Below the pieces are notes generated by a model. The model was not told the origin of the DNA. It did not search any database and saw nothing but the letters and a program-made list of their open reading frames with translations. A program made the position numbers and the translations under genes. Below are positions 55,634-64,000 of a DNA stretch of 64,000 bases, piece after piece (positions within the stretch are counted from its first letter, which is position 1; each line of letters begins with the position of its first letter). Source of the stretch: Arachis hypogaea (taxonomy: Eukaryota; Streptophyta; Magnoliopsida; Fabales; Fabaceae); NCBI RefSeq assembly GCF_003086295.3, contig NC_092046.1:102279363-102343362 (forward strand). The letters are read 5' to 3'.

Positions 55634-58078
55634 TGATGCACGGAAAACTTGTCTCACAACAAATTCCCTTCGACAAGTGTACCGAATTTGTCGTCAAGTA
55701 AAAACTCACAATAGAGTGAGGTCGAATCCCACAAGGATTGATTGATCAAGCAACTTTAACTAGAGGACTGTTCTAGTTGAGCGATTCCAGAATTTGAGTT
55801 GAGAATTGTAGAAAATAAAATGGCGGGAAGGTAATTGACTGGAAAGTAAATGCTAGAATTATAGATCTGAAAGTAAATGTCGGAAGGTAAATTGCAGAAT
55901 TGTAAATGGGAATGGGGGAATTGCTCATTAAAGTAAATAACAGAAATTAAAGAGAATGGGTAAGATCAGAAATGGGGAGTTCATTGGGCTTAGGAGATGT
56001 TGCATTCTCCGGATCAATTTTATTTTCATCTCTTCCTCAATCAATGCACTCATTGATCTCCCTGGCAATCTTAAGTGATTGAATTACAATTTCTTGTAAT
56101 TCAATCTCTCAAATCTTGATCAATAGCCAATTCCTTGGTCAATTGCTCATGAGAAGAGATGAAGTATGGTCACTGATTATACCACATGCATTTCCCAAAC
56201 CAAGTGTTGAGAAGATTATAGTCACATATCCATCCAAACCTAATTTGGTCCAGCATGAGAAAGCATTTCTAGCTTGATCTCTTCATTCCTCTTTCAAGGT
56301 TCAGAAAAGATCCAAGTATAAATAGATTCTTTTTCAAGATAACTACTCAATTGGATGAAGATCGAAAGCTTTCAAGTAAAATCAAGAGAAAAGATAGAAG
56401 AAGAATAATGAAAACTAGTACTGATCCATCAAATTACAACAGAGCTCCCTAACCCAATGACAGGGGTTTAGTTGTTCATAGCTCTGGAAAATGAAAACAA
56501 AGATGGAGAATACATGATGAAAACTTAGAAGTGCAGAGAAAGTAAAATACAGAGAGTATTTCTATGCTAAGAGTCTCCCTATAATTTCCAACTCTCAAAA
56601 TATTTCAAAGATACTCCTATATATACTATATATACTACTCTTCTATTCTTCTAGTTGATTCTTCAAGTCTTGGGCCTTTGGATCTTGAGTTGGAAGCAGT
56701 TCTCTTCTTCATTGGGCTTAGCTTTTACTTGCAGAGAGAAAGTATGAAGTGGGCAGGGGCTTTGGCTCAGGAAGTTAGTGGTGTTAACGTTCAGTGAAAA
56801 TATGGGTTCGAGAACATTAGTGACAATCACCTTTTTCACTAACGTTCCTCACCAAAGTTAAAGGCCACGTTAACCTCAACGTTAGTGGCACAAACATTGC
56901 CACTAACGGTTCCACTATGTCCTTCGCACACGTTATTGGGACTCAACTTTCCCAATAACGTTGAGAAGCGTCCCCCTTCCCTACGTTAGAGCCCACGTTA
57001 ACTTAGTTAACGTGGCTCTTTTAACGTAGGCTTGCCATCCTTCGAGAACGTTAGTGACACTTACCATTGTCACTAACGCTCCAAATTGCCCCTATTTTCC
57101 ATGTTAGAGTCCATGTTAACTAGGTTAACGTGGCTTCTAACGTGGCCTTGCTAGCCATCTCCAACGTTAGTGACAAAGTTGAGTGTCACTAACGTTGGCT
57201 CATCCTTCCCTTATCCACGTTAGCTTCCACGTTAACTAAGTTAACGTAGGAGTTAACGTGGCTCATGGTGGCATGTATGGTTCCTTCCAATGTTAGTGAC
57301 AATATTGGGTGTCACTAACGTTGGCGATCACCTTCTTTCTTCACGTTAGCTTCCACGTTAACTAGGTTAACGTGGGAGTCAACGTGGCTCATTAGGGGCT
57401 TGTGTTCTTCCAACGTTAGTGACAACGTTGGGTGTCACTAACGTTGTCGACCACTTTGTTCCTCCAAGTTAGCTTCCACGTTAACTAGGTTAACGTGGGA
57501 GTTAACGTGGCTTAATGTGCTTTGGCCAACGTTAGTGACAATGTTGAGTGTCACTAACGTTGGCTCCCCCCCTTCCTTCTTAACGTTAGAGGCCACGTTA
57601 ACTAGGTTAACGTGGACTCTAACGTGGCCACTCATGATCTTGGTTCAACGTTAGTGATAATGTTAAGTGTCACTAACGTTGGCTCTATTTCTTAACGTGG
57701 GCAATGATGGCTTCGAGAGCGTTATTGGCAATCACTTTTCTCATTAACTTTGCAAGTTACTCCCATTCCACGTTAGTGTTAACGTTAGTGCAACTAACGT
57801 AGCCACTAATGTGGTTCTTCTTTGCTTCCTTTGTCCAGAAATTAAGCAATAAAGTGCATCAAAGTTCTAGTCCAAGTCATGGGAAATGCAACGTCCAATT
57901 TGTCCTTAAATTCATGCAAAATCCTCATGAAATCATGTAAAATGCACAATGTATGCTTGAATCAAGATGTAAGTGAATATCTACCCAAAACTAGCTTATT
58001 TCCTAAGGAAATGCATGAAACTACCCTAAAAACAGTAAAGAAAAGGTCAGTGAAACTGGCCAAAATGCCCTGGCATCA
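55634..58078 (-). repeat. 5' LTR of element G (2445 bp)
   Basis: TGATGCCAGGGCAT to CCGTGCATCA in minus orientation. Differs from the 3' LTR by scattered substitutions and a short duplication at the TATA-like stretch (ACTATATATACTATATATAC near 56615-56635). Confidence 0.94.
56795..57815 (-). repeat. Palindromic array in 5' LTR of element G
   Basis: Collinear with 47800-48805, same two alternating palindromes; a few units carry an extra GGAGTTAACGTGG segment relative to the other LTR. Confidence 0.9.
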
Positions 58079-58920
58079 ACTCCTTTCCTCTGAGGCGTCC
58101 TATTACTCATAGGATTCCTTTCAGAAGTGTACATGAACTGGTTATTTGCAACCATGTCAATGAGTTCTTGAGCTTCTACAGGCGTTTTCTTTAGGTGAAT
58201 GGATCCACCTGCAGAATGGTCCAATGACATTTTAGATAATTCAGATAGACCATCATAGAATATATCCAGGATGGTCCATTCTGAAAGCATGTCAGAAGGA
58301 CACTTTTTGGTCAGTTCCTTATATCTCTCCCAAGCTTCATAGAGGGATTCACCTTCTTTTTGTCTGAAGGTTTGAACATCCACTCTAAGCTTACTAAGCT
58401 TTTGAGGAGGAAAGAACTTGGCTAAGAAAGCTGTGACCAGCTTATCCTAAGAGTTCAGGCTATCTTTAGGTTGAGAGTCCAACCATATTCTAGCTCTGTC
58501 TCTTACAGCAAATGGGAAAAGCATAAGCCTGTAGACCTCGGGGTCAACCCCATTGGTCTTAACAGTTTCACAGATCTGCAAGAATTCAGTTAAGAACTGA
58601 AAAGGATCTTCGGAGGGAAGTCCATGAAACTTGCAGTTCTGTTGCATCAGAGAAACTAATTGAGGTTTCAGCTCAAAATTGTTTGCTCCAATGGCAGGGA
58701 TTGAGAGGCTTCTTCCATGTAAGTTGGAATTTGGTGCAGTAAAGTCACCAAGCATCTTCCTTGCATTGTTATTATTTTCGGCCATGTCTCCTTTTTCGAA
58801 AACTTCAGTCAGGTTTTCTCCAGAGAGTTGTACTTTAGCTTCCCTTAGCTTCCTCTTCAGAGTTCTTTCAGGTTCAGGATCAGCTTCAACAAGAATGTTC
58901 TTATTCTTGTTCCTGCTCAT
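58079..58920 (-). pseudogene. gag N-terminal part of element F (first part)
   Basis: From ATG 58920-58918 (MSRNKNKNILVEADPEPER) to the G insertion; TAG near 58447 replaces the Trp of the E copy (NSWDKL). Gag core as in E: FPFAVRDRARIWLDSQP, SLYEAWERYKELTKKCP. Continues at 46657 after G. Confidence 0.9.
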
Positions 58921-60498
58921 ATGAAAAAGAAGAGAACACAAAAGAAAATATGGAATCCTCTATGTCACGGTATAGAGATTCCTTATGTGAGTAGAAGAGA
59001 AGAATAGAAGAAGAGAAATTCGAACACCAGGAGGAAGAGAGGGTTCGAATTTTTAGATGAAGAGAAGTGTTAGTAAATAAATAAAATAATTAGAAAGAGA
59101 TGATGGGGAGAGAATTTCGAAAATTAAATAAATTAAAATAAAAGTATTTTTGTTTTTAATTTAAAATTAAAGTTTAAAATTCGAAAAAAGAAAATTAAAT
59201 TAAATTAAAGTTTAAAATAATTAGTTAATTAAAAAGGAATTTTGAAAAAGAGGGAAGGGTATTTTCAAAAATTAGAGGGAGAGAGTTAGTTAGGTAGTTT
59301 TGAAAAAGATAAGAATCAAACAAAAAGTTAAGTGGTAAATTGAAAAAGATTTGAAAATCAATTTTTGAAAAGATAAGAAGTTAGAAAGGATTTTGAAATT
59401 TGATTTTTGAAAAAGATATGATTGAAATTATTTTGAGAAAGATTTGATTGAGAAGATATGATTGCAATTTATTAAAAAAAAAAGATATGATTGAAAAGAT
59501 ATGATTGAAGAAGAAATTAAAAAGATTTGATTTTGAAAAAGATTTTGAAATTAGCAATCAAAAAGATATAATTGAAAATTAAAAAGATATGATTTTGAAA
59601 ATTAAAGCTGATTACTTGACTAACAAGAAACAAAAAGATATGATTTTAAAATTTAAAGATTGAACCTTTCTTAATAGGCAAGTAACAACTTGAAATTTTT
59701 GAATCTAAAAATTAAATGTTAGTGATATTTTCGAAAATATGAAGTAAGAATAGGAAAAATATTTTGAAAATTAAATTTTTTTTAAAAAAAATTTCGAAAA
59801 TATATAAAAATAAACGAAAAAGATTTGAAAAGATAGAATTTTGAAATTGAAATTTATGAGTAAAACAAGGAAAGATATATTTTTTATTTTTGAATTTTTA
59901 ATGATGAGAGAGAAAAACACTAAATTGAAACAGAACATAAAAATTATGAATCAAAATAACTAATGCATGCAAGAACACTTTGAATGTCAAGATGAACACC
60001 AAGAAAATTTTGAAGATCAAGATGAACAACAAGACTTATTTTTGAAAATTTTTTTAAGAAAAGAAAAACATGCAAGACACCAAACTTAGAGATTTTTCAT
60101 GTTTAGACACTATGAATGCAAAAATGCATATGAAAAACAACAAAAGACACAAAACAAGAAAATATGAAGATCAAACAAGACTTGTCAAGAACAACTTGAA
60201 GATCATGAAGAACACATGCATGAGTTTTCGAAAAATGCACAAATTTTAAAAACATGCAATTGACACCAAACTTAAAATTTGACTCAAGACTTAAACAAGA
60301 AACACAAAAATTATTTTTGATTTTATGATTTTATAATTTTTTTGGATATTCAAAAATTATTTTGGGAAAAACGAAAAAAGAAATTTTTTTTTGTAATTTT
60401 TCGAAAATAAAATTAACAAAAACAAAAAGCTTAAAATTAAAATAAAATTACCTAATCTCAGCAACAAGATGAACCGTCAGTTGTCCAAACTCGAACAA
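58921..60498 (-). other. Leader of element F
   Basis: AT/purine-rich on the plus strand, with GAAAAAGATATGATT-type repeats. AAGTTTGGTGT occurs on the minus strand near 60090 and 60275. No gene. Confidence 0.6.
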
Positions 60499-60516
60499 TC
60501 CCCGACAACAGCGCCA
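60499..60516 (-). promoter_or_regulatory. Primer-binding site (tRNA-Asp), element F
   Basis: Minus strand TGGCGCTGTTGTCGGGGA, two mismatches to the tRNA-Asp complement. Confidence 0.85.
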
Positions 60517-60522
60517 AAAACT

Positions 60523-62168
60523 TGGTGCGCGAAAATCATGACGGTTCATTCCTTGGTAACGATGCTGAAAACTTAATACGCACGTTCATAATCTTAGTTC
60601 TTTGTCACAACTTCACACAACTAACCAGCAAGTGCACTGGGTCGTCCAAGTAATAAACCTTACATGAGTAAGGGTCGATCCCACGGAGATTGTCAGCTTG
60701 AAGCAAGCTATGGTCACCTTGTAAATCTCAGTCAGGCGGATTCAAATGGTTATGGTGAATTGATAATTAAAATATAATTTAAAATTTAAAATAGGATAGA
60801 GATACTTATGTAATTCATTGGTGAGAGTTTCAGATAAGCGTATAGAGATGCATTCATTCCTCCTGAACCTCTGCTTTCCTATTGTCTTCATCCAATCATT
60901 CATACTCCTTTCTATGGCAAGCTGTATGTTAGGCATCACCGTTGTCGATGGCTACATCCTGTCCTCTCAGTGAAAATGGTCCAATGCGCTGTCACTGCAT
61001 GGCTAATCATCTGTCGGTTCTCGATCATACTGGAATAGGATCTATTGATCCTTTTACGTCTGTCACTACGCCCAGCACCCGCGAGTTTGAAGCTCGTCGT
61101 AGCCATCCCTTCCCAGATCCTACTCGGAATACCACAGATAAGGTTTAGACTTTCCGGATCTCAAAGATGGTCGTCCATGGATTCTAACTTATACCACGAA
61201 GACTCTGATTAAGGAATACCAGAGATACTCATTCAATCTAAGGTAGAACGAAAGTGGTTGGCAGGCACGCATTCATAGGTTGGGAATGATGATGACTGTC
61301 ATGATCATCACATTCATATTGAGGTACGAATGAATATCTTAGAATCGGAATAAGCTTGAATTGAATAGAAAAACAATAGTACTTTGTATTAATTCATGAG
61401 GAACAACAGAGCTCCACACCTTAATCTATGGTGTGTAGAAACTCTACCGTTGAAAATACATAAGAACAAGGTCCAGGCATGGCCGAATGGCCAGCCTCCC
61501 AGGGAGGGTTCAATCATCAAAACATGATCAAAAGATGTAAATACAATAGTAAAAAGTCCTATTTATACTAAACTTGTTACTAGGGTTTACAGAAATAAGT
61601 AAATGATGCAGAAATCCACTTCCGGGGCCCACTTGGTGTGTGCTTGGGCTGAGCATTGAGCTTTACACGTGTAGAGGCTTCTCTTGGAGTTGAACGCCAG
61701 TTTGTAACCTGTTTTTGGCATTTAACTCCACTTTGCAACCTGTTTCTGGCGTTTAACTCCAGAATGCAGCATTGAACTGGCGTTGAACACCAATTTGCGT
61801 CATCTAAACTCGAGCAAAGTATGAACTATTATATATTGCTGGAAAGCCCTGGATGTCTACATTCCAACGCAATTGAGAGTGCGCCATTTGGAGTTTCGTA
61901 GATCCAGAAAATCCACTTTGAGTGCAGGGAGGTCAGAATCCAACAGCATCTGCAGTCCTTCTTCAACCTCTGAATCTAATTTTTGCTCAAGTCCCTCAAT
62001 TTCAGCTAGAAATTACCTGAAATCACAGAAAAACACACAAACTCATAGTAAAGTCCAGAAATGTGATTTTTAATTATAAACTAATAAACATATACTAAAA
62101 ACTAATCAAATTATATTGAAAACTATGTAAAAATAATGCCAAAAAGCGTATAAATTATCCGCTCATCA
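60523..62168 (-). repeat. 5' LTR of element F (1646 bp)
   Basis: TGATGAGCGG (62168 inward) to TTCGCGCACCA (60523). TATA box 61567-61560; PBS-like degenerate string 60550-60568. Same subtype as 2556-4197. Confidence 0.92.
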
Positions 62169-62174
62169 GTGGGC

Positions 62175-62635
62175 GTATGAATGAAGCTAGGGATCAGAGA
62201 GATGGCGGGGGTGTGGTTGCGGTGGTGCTGGGAGAGGGCACGACGGCGTAGGGTAGTGCGGCGGCGAACCTTGGTGGCGGCAGGGATGGTTTGGTAGTGT
62301 TGGGTTAGGGCAGGGGTACAGGTAGGGGAGGTTAAGTGAGGAAGGAAGGGAGGGGGGTGGGCGTTGGTGGTGGGAGGCACGGCGGTGAGGGCGCGGTGGG
62401 GGTGGCTGGCCGCGGAGGGGCAGTGGTGGTGGAGGGAAGAAGAGAAGAGAAAGAGAAGAAAGAGAGGGAAGGAAGAAGGGCGGGTGGTGTCGCGGTCATC
62501 GCTGGGTGGTCGAGGGTGGAGTGGCGGGTGGAGGTGGTTGGCTGGGAGTGGTGGTGGTTGGAGGGTGGGTTGTAGAGGAGAAAGGAAGAAGAAGGGGAAT
62601 GGGGGGTGCGACGGGTAGGGTTTTGCGTCACTGGG
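62175..62635 (-). other. Strand-skewed purine-rich tract (pyrimidine-rich on minus) of element H
   Basis: About 460 bp almost devoid of C on long plus-strand stretches (GGTGG, GAAGAGAAGAGAAAG runs). ORFs in several frames (for example 62123-62971 minus) are low-complexity Pro/Ser/Thr/His translations and partly lie in the F LTR. It equals the pyrimidine-rich interval upstream of the aORF in E and F. Confidence 0.55.
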
Positions 62636-62644
62636 GGTTAGTAA

Positions 62645-63115
62645 TTTTGAATCCACGCGTGCGCGTGGGGCACGCGGTCGCGTGGTTAGGGTGGACGAGG
62701 GTTGACGCGATTGCGTGAGTGACGCGATCGCATGGAATGGGTAAAAGGGTGAATGACACGGTCGTGTGAGGCATGCAACCGCGTCGCTGGAAATGGTGCT
62801 AAACGCACAATTCCAGCGTTGTTTCAGCGCAACTCTCTGTCTCCTTTGGGGTGTTTGTGCAATCCACGCGACGCGAACGCATCGCTCATATTTTCGCGTG
62901 GGATAGGTTTTGTGCAAGTGACGCGTTCGCGTGATGGACGCGAACGCGTGGGCCGTTTTTGTGCTAAACACACAACAGCCGCACGATTCCAGCCCAGATT
63001 TCTGGATGTTGGATTTTTACGCCGATTTCCAGATCACGTGGCCGCGTCAATGACGCAGACGCGTGGGGGCGTTTTTCGCAACTGACGCGAATGCTTAAGC
63101 GATGCGATCGCGTTG
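62645..63115 (-). repeat. CpG-rich palindromic array, ACGCGnnCGCGT type (element H)
   Basis: Repeated ACGCGTTCGCGTG, GACGCGATCGCAT and GGACGCGAACGCGTG variants at 20-60 bp spacing. Third distinct palindrome type at the post-ORF position (compare 32319-32491). Confidence 0.8.
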
Positions 63116-63268
63116 CACGCCTTCCTCTTTTTTTTTATGCAATTATGCAGTTATGCAGTATGTAGTGCTAATGCAAATGCTTATGAATAATATCCAGGTT
63201 CAATGATAATAAAACAATATAAAAGTAAACAAAACGAAATAAAATGGAAACAGGAACGATCATACCAT

Positions 63269-63318
63269 GGTGGGTTGTCTCCCACCTAGCACTTTTAGTT
63301 AAAGTCCTTAAGTTGGAC
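63269..63318 (-). other. Conserved post-gag/pol hairpin module (element H)
   Basis: Minus strand: GTCC-AACTTAA-GGAC, AAAAGTGCTA, then GGTGGG-AGACAA-CCCACC, starting about 20 bp after the stop. Stems differ in sequence from D-G but keep full pairing. Confidence 0.75.
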
Positions 63319-63335
63319 ATTGGATGAGCTTCCTG

Positions 63336-64000
63336 TTATGGTGGCTTATGCTTAAATTCATCCAGAAATCTCCACCAGTGTTTGGAATGCCAACAGCCTC
63401 CGGTGTCCCAAACTAGGCATGTAAAGCTTTTGAGCAGCTTCAAACAGATTCTCAAGCTCCTGGGGTGACGAATATCAGGATATTTTCCAGGATCCCAAAC
63501 TTTGCTTTTAAATCCGCCTTCGTCTTGATCTATATTTTTCCATCCGGGCGGTTTAGAAATTAGATTCTCACCAAGATGACCAAACATCTTCCGAGATCCA
63601 TTCGATTGAACATGATACCAATCCATGCACTTCGAGTTGGAGCGTGGAACCTTATTGAACCTTGTGCACCAGCTCTGAGTACGAGCCATTTCCCTCTTAC
63701 TCTTAAAGCTGCAGAGAGCTCTAAGCTGGCCATCTGTTTCAAGCAAACCGTATTCAAGTGGAAAAAGAAAGTTAAAGGTTAAGGATTGTACCCACTTGAA
63801 GTTTGTATTGGGTGGTAATGGCCTTGGGATAGGTGTTTCCAGTGGTTCTGTAAGGTCTACTCCCTTGTAATCTTCTGCGAATTCCTCCACTTCCTTGCAA
63901 AATTCTTCAAATGCAACCACGTCTTGATCAAAGTCTTCGACATCTTCCGCATCACTCAAGTCATAAATTGGAGGTTGAAAAAAATCTACCTCGACATCAT
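63336..64000 (-). CDS. Element H ORF, C-terminal part (unidentified retroelement protein)
   Basis: Open from the window edge (VDFFQPPIYDLSDAEDVEDF) to the stop at 63336, about 220 codons; the N-terminus is outside. Acidic first part (DVVAFEEFCKEVEEFAEDY), then LPPNTNFKWVQ, ETDGQLRALCSFKSKREM, and a Trp/Lys-rich second half (KPPGWKNID, VWDPGKYPDIRHPRSLR, CWHSKHWWRFLDEF). I do not recognise a domain. I have a memory of similar reading frames in Arachis retroelements but cannot name them. Its position just before the hairpin module suggests the last ORF before the 3' region. Confidence 0.55.
   Translation of the reverse strand, partial: DVEVDFFQPPIYDLSDAEDVEDFDQDVVAFEEFCKEVEEFAEDYKGVDLTEPLETPIPRPLPPNTNFKWVQSLTFNFLFPLEYGLLETDGQLRALCSFKSKREMARTQSWCTRFNKVPRSNSKCMDWYHVQSNGSRKMFGHLGENLISKPPGWKNIDQDEGGFKSKVWDPGKYPDIRHPRSLRICLKLLKSFTCLVWDTGGCWHSKHWWRFLDEFKHKPP

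Larger units (their letters stand above)
46658..58078 (-). mobile_element. Element G: complete LTR retrotransposon (11.4 kb), non-autonomous, target duplication ACTCC
   Basis: Both LTRs (55634-58078 and 46658-49081, minus orientation), a perfect tRNA-Asp PBS, an open 917-codon gag-protease, hairpin module, aORF, 3' UTR and PPT cassette. ACTCC occurs at 46653-46657 and 58079-58083. It lies in the gag gene of F, whose frame is collinear across it. No RT, RNase H or integrase core. The LTRs look nearly identical by eye, apart from small indels. Youngest insertion visible here. Confidence 0.95.
43461..62168 (-). mobile_element. Element F: FIDEL-like element (minus), split by element G, 3' end lost
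   Basis: 5' LTR 60523-62168, PBS, leader, gag-protease (58920 leftward, interrupted by G, resuming at 46657), hairpin module, array, aORF. The 3' part of the aORF, UTR and 3' LTR are cut off by the E LTR at 43460. GTGGG follows the LTR at 62169 and may be the target site in H. No RT, RNase H or integrase. Confidence 0.9.
62169..64000 (-). mobile_element. Element H: 3' internal part of another Ty3-type element (minus)
   Basis: Order on the minus strand: end of an ORF (64000-63336), hairpin module, CpG-rich palindromic array, long pyrimidine-rich tract, then the F LTR. This is the same plan as between gag-protease and aORF in D, E and F. No LTR of H in the window. Confidence 0.65.

Noticed and set aside
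62123..62971. 282-codon minus-strand ORF
   Set aside because: Low-complexity Pro/Ser/Thr/His translation, spans the F LTR boundary at 62168, no recognisable domain.

Overview
This window is plant nuclear DNA: AT-rich, with no intact host gene. It consists almost entirely of nested transposable elements. Several LTRs begin TGATGAGCGG and carry a TGGCGTT-AACGCCA palindrome. From memory this matches FIDEL-like Ty3/gypsy elements of peanut (Arachis), but no database was consulted, so genus and family names are inference. All primer-binding sites match the 3' end of plant tRNA-Asp, as in Athila/Tat-type Ty3 elements.

Layout. 1-4197: element A, a deleted FIDEL-like element inserted in element B (4198-7507, 3' part plus LTR). 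7508-7840: LINE tail. 7933-8901: a foldback MITE with a second foldback nested in it. 8902-12932: sparse AT-rich DNA with a truncated psaD (photosystem I subunit) pseudogene. 12933-14047: FIDEL-like solo LTR with target duplication GTGGA. 14053-15594: 5' part of a MuDR-like element. 16214-19710: element C (gag-protease only, large palindromic array in its LTR), split by element D. 19711-33592: element D, the only element with reverse transcriptase and RNase H; a 5.3-kb CACTA transposon carrying captured gene exons sits in its pol gene. 33593-43460: element E (gag-protease plus an accessory ORF, 'aORF'). 43461-62168, minus strand: element F, same family as E. It is split by element G (46658-58078, minus), complete with both LTRs, a 5-bp target duplication and an open gag-protease ORF. 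62169-64000: 3' part of element H (minus).

Shared plan. The better preserved elements read LTR, tRNA-Asp PBS, long AT-rich leader, gag-protease (RT/RNase H only in D), a string of hairpins just after the stop codon, a family-specific palindromic array, a pyrimidine-rich tract, a hairpin plus AAGTTTGG motif, the aORF, an A/purine-rich 3' UTR, a second hairpin plus AAGTTTGG (the apparent polypurine-tract position), LTR. I see no integrase core anywhere, so these copies would depend on proteins supplied in trans.

Most notable are three structured-RNA candidates whose stems change sequence but keep pairing between families: the post-gag/pol hairpin string, the hairpin next to the plus-strand primer, and a hairpin before GAGCTCTGYTGT in the LTRs. 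Other highlights are family-specific palindromic arrays at equivalent places in unrelated LTRs, a tRNA-Cys 5' half fused into the aORF of two elements, and a Pack-type CACTA element carrying an OTU-protease exon.
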